Positions 53,079 through 61,763 of a DNA stretch of 64,000 nucleotides are shown here, piece by piece (the first letter of the stretch is position 1; each line of letters opens with the position of its first letter). The stretch lies in contig DASXUJ010000062.1 in assembly GCA_036504895.1 (NCBI GenBank), forward strand, positions 153,167 to 217,166. Direction: 5' to 3'. The position numbers were made by a program, and so were the translations under genes. A model generated the notes under the pieces. It did no database searches, was not told where the DNA came from, and saw nothing but the letters and a program-made list of their open reading frames with translations. The stretch comes from Syntrophorhabdaceae bacterium (GTDB taxonomy: Bacteria; Desulfobacterota; Syntrophorhabdia; Syntrophorhabdales; Syntrophorhabdaceae).

Positions 53079-53298
53079 ATACTTTCTCTTTTGTTCACCC
53101 TGTTATAGCCGACGGGTTTCTCAATTTTCTCATTCTGAGAGATGGGTTCTAATGACGGTAAGGCTGTCCGGCAGAAGATGAACTTGAAGGAAGACGTATA
53201 TCTTGCAACGATGCGGTAATTCTTGTATAGTTGATGCAGTGCGGGCGGCCGACGGTGCTTTTGTTTTGCCGTCCCGACTCTTTACAAGGAATCCCACA

Positions 53299-54099
53299 GT
53301 GAAGGTACGTAATTTCTTCAATGAAGTACCCCCGTCTCCTGAATTCGTTCTCCCCGGATTTCCCACCGGCTCGGTCGGACTGCTCACGGGCGCCCCGGGT
53401 TCCGGCAAGACATTGTTCGCAATTGAGTTATGCTGTGCCGTAGCGGGCGGTATGCAGGAGGAGGGAAATCTCCTCGGCCTTCCGGTCGATTCCAGGGGCA
53501 AGGCATGTTATCTCAATGCTGAGGACTCTGACGGGGAGCTTCATCGGATGGTCCATGCCATAGGCGCCCTTTTTGCTCCTGAAACCCGTAAATCCATAAT
53601 CAGAGATTTTATTTTGGACGCGGGGATGGGCGAGACACAGGATATTCTCGATGATAAGAGCCGGGAGACTATCATAGAAACCTGCAGGAATTCGAGGCTG
53701 ATCGTCTTCGACACCTTAAGCAGATTTCATGCCCTCGATGAATCGAATACGAATAATACGGCCAGGCTCATGGGGGCGCTCGATCGGATCGCGGTTGAAA
53801 CAGGGGCGGCAGTTCTCTGTCTCGATCGACCTAACCCGGCGTCCCTTCTTGCGGAAAGGATCCGCTGGCGGGCAAAACTGAGACTCATGGAAGAGGAGGA
53901 AAGCCGCTCTTTCTGCGAGAATCCGGAAGGGGGATCCGGTCTTGACCGGGCCCGCGATAAGATTCAACCTCACCGCTATTTTACCGAGCTTTGGATTACG
54001 GACCGCTTTTTCAGTAACCTCGGAACCGTCAATTGGTTCAGAATTGCCGATGGCGGGGTACTCAGACCTGCACATCTCTATTCCACCGACGGGGAGTAA
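53299..54099 (+). CDS. RepA/RSF1010-like hexameric ATPase (AAA_25, RecA fold)
   Basis: 266 residues from a GTG with AAGGA upstream; the frame is open to an ATG at 53203. Walker A is GAPGSGKT (31-38); LNAEDSDGELHRMVHAI follows as in RepA-type helicases (NAEDP-like), Walker B is LIVFDTLSRFHALDESNTNNTARLMGALDRIAVETGAAVLCLDRPNP. In RepA-like proteins the last part normally ends in His-His; here it is Asp-Arg, so a conserved polar contact is altered. The C-terminal part is short. These proteins are usually plasmid replication helicases or mobile-element ATPases, but here it stands alone on what looks like chromosome, beside a tRNA gene. Converges on a hybrid kinase with one base between stops. Confidence 0.75.
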   Translation: MKVRNFFNEVPPSPEFVLPGFPTGSVGLLTGAPGSGKTLFAIELCCAVAGGMQEEGNLLGLPVDSRGKACYLNAEDSDGELHRMVHAIGALFAPETRKSIIRDFILDAGMGETQDILDDKSRETIIETCRNSRLIVFDTLSRFHALDESNTNNTARLMGALDRIAVETGAAVLCLDRPNPASLLAERIRWRAKLRLMEEEESRSFCENPEGGSGLDRARDKIQPHRYFTELWITDRFFSNLGTVNWFRIADGGVLRPAHLYSTDGE

Positions 54100-54100
54100 C

Positions 54101-56134
54101 TTATCCCCTATCCAGGACCTCCCTCACTTTCACGAGCATTTCATCCGGTAAAATGGGCTTGGATATGAAATCGATCTTCTCCTCCCGGAGACCTTCCCGG
54201 GGGACCGCATTACTCGTATAACCGCTGGTAAATAGAACCTTGATCCGAGGATGGAGGATCCGGGCCTCGTCGCACACCTCTCGTCCGCTCTTCTTCGGCA
54301 TGACCGAATCGAGAACCACGAGATCGATCTCCTCATGGACCTTAAGTTTATCGATAGCGTCCTCACCGTCCATGGCTTCTATGACCGTGTACCCATGCCT
54401 CGACAGGATGCTGCAGACCAGGCGCCTCACGTCGTCATTATCCTCCGCTATAAGGATGGTTTCCGTGCCCCCTGGTATTACCCGCGGCGCAACATCGACT
54501 TCCTGCGGGGCAGTCCGGACAGCGGGAAAATAGAGGCGAAAAATCGTCCCTTTTCCCGGCTCACTCGATACGTTTATATATCCATTATGCTGCTTCACAA
54601 TACCGTATACCGTGGAGAGACCGAGGCCTGTGCCCTTCCCGAACTCCTTGGTCGTAAAGAATGGATCAAAAATCCTCTCACGGGTCACCCCATCCATACC
54701 CGAACCTGTATCGGAGACAGCAAGTAGCGCGTAACTTCCCGAAACACCATATCCATGGGCCTGCACGAATTCTTCGTTCAAGCCGACGAGTCCCGTCTCG
54801 ATAGTGAGAGTGCCGCCCTTTTCCATGGCGTCTCTCCCGTTCGCGACAAGGTTAAACAAGATCTGCTCTATCTGGGTGGCATCCGCCATAATCAGTATTT
54901 TTTCCGGTGCGAGCGAGGTCTTGAGCTCCACCTCTTCGGTCACGAGTCTTCTCAATATCTCTTCACTCCCCTTTACGGATTTATTGAGATCGAGGGGAAT
55001 CAGTTTGACGGGCTGCTGCCTGCTGAAGGCCAGGAGGCTTTTGGTAAGACCGGCCCCTTTTTCCGCCGAAGAGAGTATTGGGTCAACATACATCCTCAAC
55101 GGACTTTCACTGTCAGTGGCCATTTTAAGAAGAACCGCATAACCCGATATTATGGTGAGTACGTTATTGAAATCATGGGCTATGCCTCCTGCGAGAGTGC
55201 CGATGGCTTCCATCTTCTGGGCCTGTCGGAGCTTCGATTCCAAACTCATCTCACGAGTGACGTCGAGAATGGTCCCGGCGGCCGCGGGCTTGCCTTTATA
55301 ATAGAGAAAGCCCCCTGAAACCTTTATGGTAATGATCCTCCCGTCTTTCCGATGGGCCCTGAAGGAATATTCGACGAAATCGGATTTTCCTGTGAGCCGT
55401 CTCTGAAGATTCTCTCTTATCTTCTCCCGGTCATCGGGATGGGCCATCGAGACAGGGTCCATGACAGCCATTTCGTCATAGGTGTAGCCGAAGATATCAC
55501 ATACCCGTTTGCTTATGAAGCGAAAACCCTGGTCCTGGATGATATAGAAACCGGCAAGGGAATTCTCCACCACGGCGCGATATTTCGCCTCCGACTCACG
55601 GAGTAACTCATTGCTCCGCCTGAGTCTCCGCTCGGCCCGGTACATAGACCGTATCGGCACTATCCGGATAAGCACGAATACGCCTATTCCCAGGGGTAAG
55701 ACAATAAGCGCAAGGAGGAGGGTCCTGTTCACGAGGGGGCGCAACGAACGGGATATCTTTATTTTGCCTACAACCGCACCGGAATCCATAAGATCCCTCG
55801 ACTTTTCAATGACCGGCGACTCGAGGGGATCGGCGCTTTCCGCGATCCGTTGGTTTTGACGGTTCACCACCCTTCGGGTTTCCTGGTGCCCGTGTCTCGG
55901 GCGACGGGAAAGGTATTCCAACAACCTGGTTTGTTCGAATTCCCACATCTCCGGATTCTTGCTGATGATCTCAGTAATAATCCTGGAGTTAATCTCCGCC
56001 TCCGCCTCCAGTTCACCTGTTATATTCTCATACGAGAAAAGGTAATAGAGCAGGGGCAGGAGTATCATAATGGTACCGGTGATTATACCCGCAAGAAGTG
56101 CGGTGATCCGGTCCTTTGTTTTCTCGGTCTCCAT
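54101..56134 (-). CDS. Membrane PAS hybrid sensor histidine kinase with receiver domain
   Basis: 677 residues from the ATG after AGAGGAACCG. Two membrane helices ([24 protein letters not shown] and [21 protein letters not shown]) enclose a periplasmic region of about 110 residues. One PAS domain ([39 protein letters not shown]), phosphoacceptor His320 ([11 protein letters not shown]), ATPase motifs ([34 protein letters not shown]) and receiver with Asp609 ([12 protein letters not shown]). It is highly similar in its last 450 residues to the kinase at 11716-14661. It starts 16 bases after the stop of the periplasmic binding protein gene, so the two are one operon; that protein may be its ligand-binding partner (inference). 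Confidence 0.9.
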   Translation of the reverse strand: METEKTKDRITALLAGIITGTIMILLPLLYYLFSYENITGELEAEAEINSRIITEIISKNPEMWEFEQTRLLEYLSRRPRHGHQETRRVVNRQNQRIAESADPLESPVIEKSRDLMDSGAVVGKIKISRSLRPLVNRTLLLALIVLPLGIGVFVLIRIVPIRSMYRAERRLRRSNELLRESEAKYRAVVENSLAGFYIIQDQGFRFISKRVCDIFGYTYDEMAVMDPVSMAHPDDREKIRENLQRRLTGKSDFVEYSFRAHRKDGRIITIKVSGGFLYYKGKPAAAGTILDVTREMSLESKLRQAQKMEAIGTLAGGIAHDFNNVLTIISGYAVLLKMATDSESPLRMYVDPILSSAEKGAGLTKSLLAFSRQQPVKLIPLDLNKSVKGSEEILRRLVTEEVELKTSLAPEKILIMADATQIEQILFNLVANGRDAMEKGGTLTIETGLVGLNEEFVQAHGYGVSGSYALLAVSDTGSGMDGVTRERIFDPFFTTKEFGKGTGLGLSTVYGIVKQHNGYINVSSEPGKGTIFRLYFPAVRTAPQEVDVAPRVIPGGTETILIAEDNDDVRRLVCSILSRHGYTVIEAMDGEDAIDKLKVHEEIDLVVLDSVMPKKSGREVCDEARILHPRIKVLFTSGYTSNAVPREGLREEKIDFISKPILPDEMLVKVREVLDRG

Positions 56135-56150
56135 CGGTTCCTCTGCCTTC

Positions 56151-56987
56151 TCAGTCCGGAAGGTTTCCGGAGCTCTCCATGATCCTCTTCCCTTCAGGGG
56201 ACTTGACGAATTTAACAAAATCATGGACCGCCGGAGGCGCATCTTTCCTCAAAACTATATAAAAAGGCTTCCACAAAGGATAGGAGCCGTTCGCGATGCT
56301 CTTTAAACTTGCCTTTACGCCGTTATAAGCAAGGACCTTCACTTTCGGCCGCTCCGTAAGGACAAGGGTAAGGGAAGAAAAACCGAACGCCCCCGGGGTG
56401 CTCTCCACCATATCCGTCAGGTCCTGATCCGTGAGGGCCATCAACATTCCGGGTCTCGCGGCCACTTCTTCAAGAGACCTGGCGATCTCCGGTGCGATTC
56501 TTTTCGCGATGGCCGTATCCGTGTCCGAAGCAGGGCGCAAGACAGGCCTGACCCGCTTCCCATCAGGCCATGAAATTGTCTTACCCCCATACATTGCGGC
56601 AATCTGGTTCGGCGAAAGGGTAGATACTCCCACACTTTTATGGGCAACAAAGATAAAAGGCGTTCGGGCGGCGGGAATTACGGTAAGGTCCATTCGCCGC
56701 TCCTCCTGGTCTAACTCGCGCGACATCATACCCACATCTATGGCCCCCTTGGCAAGAGCCTTCACGGCCCCCGCGCTGCCGAGACTCGGGTAAATAGTAA
56801 TGCCTATCCCGGGATGGGCTCTCTCATAGGCACGGCTCATCAGCTTCATCATTCCCGTAGGGCTGCCCACGCCTCCGATCCGTAAAAGTTCTTCAGCCGG
56901 AGCGACGGAAACCGCTCCAAGACAGAGAAATAAGGCAATCACAGGTGAAATTCTCAAAAATATGCTCTTCTCAAAGATGTAAATCAT
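56151..56987 (-). CDS. Periplasmic phosphate-binding-type (PBP-like, PstS-related) protein
   Basis: 278 residues from an ATG with GGGAGG upstream. Signal peptide ISPVIALFLCLGAVSVAPA. The fold is that of PstS-like binding proteins: EELLRIGGVGSPTGMMKLMSRAYERAHPGIGITIYPSLGSAGAVKALAKGAIDVGMMSRELDQEERRMDLTVIPAARTPFIFVAHKSVGVSTLSPNQIAAMYGGKTISWPDGKRVRPVLRPASDTDTAIAKRIAPEI. The anion site GS-T/A region (GSAGAVKAL, SRELDQEE) is present but not identical to phosphate binders. No permease or ATPase genes follow; instead a hybrid kinase comes next, so the protein is more likely a sensor component than a transporter part. Confidence 0.85.
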   Translation of the reverse strand: MIYIFEKSIFLRISPVIALFLCLGAVSVAPAEELLRIGGVGSPTGMMKLMSRAYERAHPGIGITIYPSLGSAGAVKALAKGAIDVGMMSRELDQEERRMDLTVIPAARTPFIFVAHKSVGVSTLSPNQIAAMYGGKTISWPDGKRVRPVLRPASDTDTAIAKRIAPEIARSLEEVAARPGMLMALTDQDLTDMVESTPGAFGFSSLTLVLTERPKVKVLAYNGVKASLKSIANGSYPLWKPFYIVLRKDAPPAVHDFVKFVKSPEGKRIMESSGNLPD

Positions 56988-57295
56988 CTGCCGGCCTCCC
57001 GATCTCTCTTGATCACCCTCCGCCCCTCTCTTATGTTCTTTCCGGGTAGCACAAAAAACCACAAAGTTCCTTTTATTATAACTACCGTGAGATATTTTAG
57101 CATAGGGTCATCCTAAATGTAAGCGGCATGCGTCACAATCTTCGCCTTAGGGGTCGAACTATTTTTTCAGGTAGGCGGAGTCGTGACTGAGGCGACATTT
57201 AAGTCTTCCCCCATTCTCACCGATTATGGTATATCAATACAGGTTTCCTTCTGAATATACATGAAAGATTAATTTTTCTCTCTGGGGGATAAACA
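56988..57295. other. Divergent intergenic region between the binding protein and the second efflux operon
   Basis: 308 bases. On the minus strand TATAAT at 57080-57075 is a -10 candidate for the binding protein and kinase, with no clear -35. On the plus strand an AT-rich stretch (57220-57285) precedes GGGGGAT and the adaptor ATG. No gene or strong hairpin. Confidence 0.4.
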
Positions 57296-58525
57296 ATGAC
57301 AGACAGCGCAAAATGCCTGAGGGCGCATTTCAAGCCGGCGTCGCGGCCGCCGCTCCTTTTTATTGCATGTGCGGGCCTTGCAATGCTGATGCTCACGGGC
57401 TGCGGCAAGAAACAGCAGGAGACGAAGGGGCCTCCCGTGGTCGAGGTCGCGGCGGTAATTCAGCAGGATGTTCCCGTATACAAGGAGTGGGTCGGTTCCA
57501 CCGACGGCATAATCAATGCCACCATAAGGGCGCAGGTTCAGGGATATCTGATCAAGCGTAATTATTCAGAGGGAGATTTCGTAAAGAAAGGACAGGTCCT
57601 CTTCGAGATCGACCCGCGGCCCTTTCAGGCCGCCCTGGACCAGGCTAAAGGGAATCTCGGAATGGCTGAGGCCGGTTGGTCACAGGCCAAGGCAAACCTC
57701 GCGAGGATAAAACCTCTCGCAGCGGAAAATGCGGTCAGCCAAAAGGACCTTGATGACGCGGTAGCCGCGGAGCAGTCCGGCCGCGCCTCGGTGCAATCGA
57801 ATCAGGCGGCCGTTGAAAAGGCCCGCCTGGAATTAGGGTTTACCAAAATAGTCTCTCTTGTCGACGGTATCGCGGGCATAGCAAAAGCCCAGATCGGAGA
57901 CCTCGTAGGCCCCGCGACCATAGAGGAGCTGACCACGGTCTCCAAGGTCGACCCTATTAAGGTCTACATTTCGGCCAGCGAGCAGGAATATTTAAAATAT
58001 GCCGAGTCGGCGAAGCACGATGACGATCACGTGCCTGTCGAAATGGTGCTCGCCGATGGAATTCAATATCGCTACAAAGGCGCGTTCATCCTCGCCGACC
58101 GTCAGGTCGACCCGAAAACCGGCACCATCAAAGTAGGCTGCATTTTTAAAAATCCGGGCAATATTATCCGTCCGGGACAGTTCGCCAGGGTAAAAGCCGC
58201 AGTCGGCATAAAGAAAAATGCCCTCCTGGTCCCCCAGCGTGCGGTGACGGAGCTTCAGGGCAGTTTTCAGGTAGCGACCGTCGCAGCAGATAATAAAGTC
58301 GACATCAGACCCGTAAAAGCGTCTGAATTGGTCGGAAACTTGTGGGTAATCGACGAAGGCTTGAAACCCGGTGAAAAGGTTATTGCCGAGGGGTCCCAGA
58401 AGGTGCTCCAAGGAATGACGGTCAACCCGAAGCCTTATGTCGCGGCAAGCCAAGGCAGCGGGCAGTCTCCGAAGGCCGGCGCCAAACCCGCTCCTCCTGC
58501 AAAAAATTCCTCGAAGAAGGGATAA
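57296..58525 (+). CDS. RND efflux periplasmic adaptor, second operon
   Basis: 409 residues. Lipoprotein signal LLFIACAGLAMLMLTGC with lipobox LTGC. Lipoyl and hairpin regions are typical: PVVEVAAVIQQDVPVYKEWVGSTDGIINATIRAQVQGYLIKRNYSEGDFVKKGQVLFEIDPRPFQAALDQAKGNL, then LPLAAENAVSQKDLDDAVAAEQ and LELGFTKIVSLVDGIAGIAKAQIGDLVGPA. It begins an operon with two RND permeases and no outer-membrane factor in view. GGGGGATAAACA precedes the ATG. It is clearly homologous to, but diverged from, the adaptor at 44223. Confidence 0.95.
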   Translation: MTDSAKCLRAHFKPASRPPLLFIACAGLAMLMLTGCGKKQQETKGPPVVEVAAVIQQDVPVYKEWVGSTDGIINATIRAQVQGYLIKRNYSEGDFVKKGQVLFEIDPRPFQAALDQAKGNLGMAEAGWSQAKANLARIKPLAAENAVSQKDLDDAVAAEQSGRASVQSNQAAVEKARLELGFTKIVSLVDGIAGIAKAQIGDLVGPATIEELTTVSKVDPIKVYISASEQEYLKYAESAKHDDDHVPVEMVLADGIQYRYKGAFILADRQVDPKTGTIKVGCIFKNPGNIIRPGQFARVKAAVGIKKNALLVPQRAVTELQGSFQVATVAADNKVDIRPVKASELVGNLWVIDEGLKPGEKVIAEGSQKVLQGMTVNPKPYVAASQGSGQSPKAGAKPAPPAKNSSKKG

Positions 58526-58531
58526 GCTTTA

Positions 58532-61500
58532 GTGTCCAAATTCTTCATCAACCGGCCTATTGTGGCCATGGTGATCTCGATTCTCATGGTCGTGGTGGGT
58601 ATCATTGCCATGGCCGGTCTTCCCGTGGCACAATTCCCTAGCATAGTGCCCCCTGAGATTCAGGTGCAGACCACGTTTCTCGGCGCCGATGCGCTGACCG
58701 TGGAGCAGGCGGTGGCGACGCCGCTCGAGCAGCAGATTAACGGCGTAGACAATATGCTCTACATGTACTCAGTCAACGCCAATAACGGTCAGATGACTCT
58801 GAGAGTGGCCTTCGACGTGGAGACAAATCCCAACATCGATCAGGTCCTTACCCAGATGCGGCAGCAACAGGCACAGAGCCAACTGCCCGACAGCGTCAAT
58901 AATTACGGTATTGCAAATCCCAAGTCTCTCTCCAGCCCCCTCATGCTCGTTACCCTCTACTCCCCCAAAGGCACATGGGATGCGACTTTTCTCGCGAATT
59001 ATGCCTATATAAATATCAACGACCCCCTTACCCGTACCCCCGGCGTGGGTCAGGTTCAGGTATTCGGGGCCGGACAATACGCGATGAGGATCTGGCTCAA
59101 GCCCGACCAGCTCGCAAAGCTCCAGATTACGGTCCCTGAAATATGGTCCGCCCTCAATACCCAGAATCGCGTAAATCCGGTCGGTCAGGTCGGGGCAGAA
59201 CCGGTCCCCACGGGACAGGAGTTTACCTATACCCTAAGGGCCCAGGGGCGACTCCTCACGGCCGAAGAATTCTCCGATATCGTGATCAGGGCTAAGTCGG
59301 ACGGCGCGATCGTAAGGCTTAAGGATGTGGCGCGGGTCGAGCTGGGCGGACAGGTCTATAACATCATCGGAAGGATGAACGGCGCCCCTGCGGCGATCCT
59401 GGCTGTATATCAGCTTCCCGGCTCAAATGCGATCGACGCCGCCAAGGGGATAAAAAAGCAGCTGGAGGAGATGAAGCAGCGATTTCCCCAGGACCTCGAC
59501 TACAGGATATCGCTCGATACGACTCTCGCCGTCAGCGAGGGCATACAAGAGATCGTGAGCACCCTTTGGGAGGCCGTGATTCTCGTGATTTTCGTGGTAT
59601 TCATCTTCCTTCAGGGCTGGAGGGCCACCCTCATTCCCCTGGTGGCCGTTCCGGTCTCTCTCATCGGGACTTTTGCGGTCTTTCCCCTCCTGGGGTTCTC
59701 CATCAACACCCTCTCCCTTTTCGGCCTTGTTCTCGCCATAGGTCTCGTGGTAGACGACGCGATCGTCGTGGTCGAGGCGGTGGAGCACCATATCGAAGAA
59801 GGCATGTCTCCCAAGGAGGCCACCCTTCTGGCCATGGAAGAGGTTTCCGGACCGGTCGTGGCAATTGCCCTTATCCTTGCCGCGGTCTTTGTGCCCACCG
59901 CGTTTATTCCCGGTATTACGGGCAGGCTCTACCAGCAGTTCGCCGTTACCATCGCGGTTTCCATGCTGATATCCGCCTTCAATGCATTGAGCCTGAGCCC
60001 TGCCCTGGCGGCCCTCCTCCTTCGTCCGAAAAAGGAGGCGCGAGGTCTTTTGGGACGCTTCTTTCAGGGGTTTAACCGGTGGTTTACCCGCGCCACCGAC
60101 GGCTACGTAGGCATATGCGGGTTTCTCATAAAGAAGGCGGGCAGGAGCCTCCTTTTTTTGGTGATTGTGGGCGTTGCGGCAGTCACCTTCGGCGTAAAGC
60201 TGCCCGGCGGCTTTCTCCCGGAAGAGGACCAGGGATATTTTTACCTCGATGTCCAGTTGCCCGAGGCCTCGTCACTTCAAAGGCTGGACGGCACATGCAA
60301 GAAGATCGAGGAGATACTGCGCCGGACACCGGGGGTGGAGGTATTCAATACGATTGTCGGCTATAGCATCCTGAGCCAGGTAAACACCACCTACAATGCC
60401 TACTTTTCGGTCACCTTGAAGCCCTGGCATGAAAGAAAGAAAAAAGAAGAGAAATATGCAGCCATCATGGCCCGGGTCAATAAAGAGCTGGCGAACCTGC
60501 CTTCCACTCAGGCTTTTGCCTTCTCTCCCCCGGCCATCCCGGGAATCGGTACTTCAGGCGGCCTCACTTTCATGCTCGAGGACCGCGTCGGCCACGGCAT
60601 ACCTTTTCTCGCAGAAAATGCCACGAAATTCTTGAGCGCCGCCCGCAAGAGACCGGAATTCGCTTCGGTCACCACCTCCTTCTCTCCTTCCGTTCCTCAG
60701 GTGTATGCGAGCGTCAACCGCGACAAAGTGGTGAAACAGGGGGTGAATCTAGGAGACGTGTATCAGACCCTGCAGGCCTTCATGGGCGGCCCTTTCGTCA
60801 ATTATTTCAATAGATTCGGACGCCAATGGCAAGTGTACGTCCTGGCGGACGCCGAATACCGGACCAAAGCCGAAAATATGAGTCAATTTTATGTGAGGAA
60901 TAGAACGGGCCAGATGGTGCCCCTTTCGAGCCTCGTCACCATCGAGAGAACATGGGGGCCGGAATTTACCGTGCGGTATAATGAATACAGGGCTGCCCAG
61001 ATAAATGTGATCCAGGCGCCGGGCTTCAGCTCGAGTCAAGCAATGGAGGCCCTGGAAAAGGTATTCACCGACACCATGCCGTCCGGCATGGGATACGATT
61101 ACATGGGCATGTCTTACCAACAGAAGGTGGCGGCCGAAGGCATTCCTCCCGTCATTATTTTCGGCCTTTCCCTCTTGTTCGTATTTCTCATTCTTGCCGC
61201 CCAGTACGAGAGCTGGTCCCTGCCTTTCAGCGTGCTTCTCGGCACGCCGATCGCTGTTTTCGGGGCATTTATGGGCCTCTGGCTCCGTTCCATGGAAAAC
61301 AACGTCTATGCCCAGATCGGCCTCGTCATGCTCATAGGCCTTGCGGCGAAAAATGCCATTCTTATAGTGGAGTTTGCAAAAGCGAAGTTCGAGGCAGGCA
61401 GGCCCATCGCAGAGGCGGCCCTTGCGGGGGCACGGCTCAGGCTCCGCCCCATATTGATGACCGCTTTTGCCTTCATTCTCGGAACAGTGCCTCTGGCTAT

Positions 61501-61708
61501 CGCGTCCGGCTCGGGAGCCAAGTCCCGCCAGATTCTGGGGACGGTGGTAATCGGGGGGATGCTTGCCGCGACTTTGATCGCCATTTTCCTGATCCCTGTG
61601 GCGTTCTATGTGGTGGAGAAGCTTGCGCACCGCCCGGAGAAAGAGAAAAGAGCCGTTGCCGATGCCGCGGAATTGCGTGCTCATGGAGGTCCCGATGGAA
61701 AAGAATAG
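58532..61708 (+). CDS. RND efflux permease (HAE1), first of a tandem pair
   Basis: 1058 residues, full length, starting at GTG (SKFFINRPIVAMVISILMVVVGIIAMAGLPVAQFP). Helix 4 keeps the proton-relay aspartates in IGLVVDDAIVVVEAVEHHIEEG, and the family motif LRPILMTAFAFILGTVPLAIASGSGAKSRQ is present near helix 11. The two porter regions are complete. It belongs to a subgroup with EAVEHHI rather than ENVERIM seen in the permease at 45464. It starts seven bases after the adaptor stop and is followed 55 bases later by a close paralogue, so the pump may be a mixed trimer or the two copies may have separate roles. Confidence 0.95.
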   Translation: MSKFFINRPIVAMVISILMVVVGIIAMAGLPVAQFPSIVPPEIQVQTTFLGADALTVEQAVATPLEQQINGVDNMLYMYSVNANNGQMTLRVAFDVETNPNIDQVLTQMRQQQAQSQLPDSVNNYGIANPKSLSSPLMLVTLYSPKGTWDATFLANYAYININDPLTRTPGVGQVQVFGAGQYAMRIWLKPDQLAKLQITVPEIWSALNTQNRVNPVGQVGAEPVPTGQEFTYTLRAQGRLLTAEEFSDIVIRAKSDGAIVRLKDVARVELGGQVYNIIGRMNGAPAAILAVYQLPGSNAIDAAKGIKKQLEEMKQRFPQDLDYRISLDTTLAVSEGIQEIVSTLWEAVILVIFVVFIFLQGWRATLIPLVAVPVSLIGTFAVFPLLGFSINTLSLFGLVLAIGLVVDDAIVVVEAVEHHIEEGMSPKEATLLAMEEVSGPVVAIALILAAVFVPTAFIPGITGRLYQQFAVTIAVSMLISAFNALSLSPALAALLLRPKKEARGLLGRFFQGFNRWFTRATDGYVGICGFLIKKAGRSLLFLVIVGVAAVTFGVKLPGGFLPEEDQGYFYLDVQLPEASSLQRLDGTCKKIEEILRRTPGVEVFNTIVGYSILSQVNTTYNAYFSVTLKPWHERKKKEEKYAAIMARVNKELANLPSTQAFAFSPPAIPGIGTSGGLTFMLEDRVGHGIPFLAENATKFLSAARKRPEFASVTTSFSPSVPQVYASVNRDKVVKQGVNLGDVYQTLQAFMGGPFVNYFNRFGRQWQVYVLADAEYRTKAENMSQFYVRNRTGQMVPLSSLVTIERTWGPEFTVRYNEYRAAQINVIQAPGFSSSQAMEALEKVFTDTMPSGMGYDYMGMSYQQKVAAEGIPPVIIFGLSLLFVFLILAAQYESWSLPFSVLLGTPIAVFGAFMGLWLRSMENNVYAQIGLVMLIGLAAKNAILIVEFAKAKFEAGRPIAEAALAGARLRLRPILMTAFAFILGTVPLAIASGSGAKSRQILGTVVIGGMLAATLIAIFLIPVAFYVVEKLAHRPEKEKRAVADAAELRAHGGPDGKE

Positions 61709-61763
61709 AGATTCAGGGGTACGCAACAACTCAGATAACCGGCTTCTAGAGGAGTAAGGAAAT

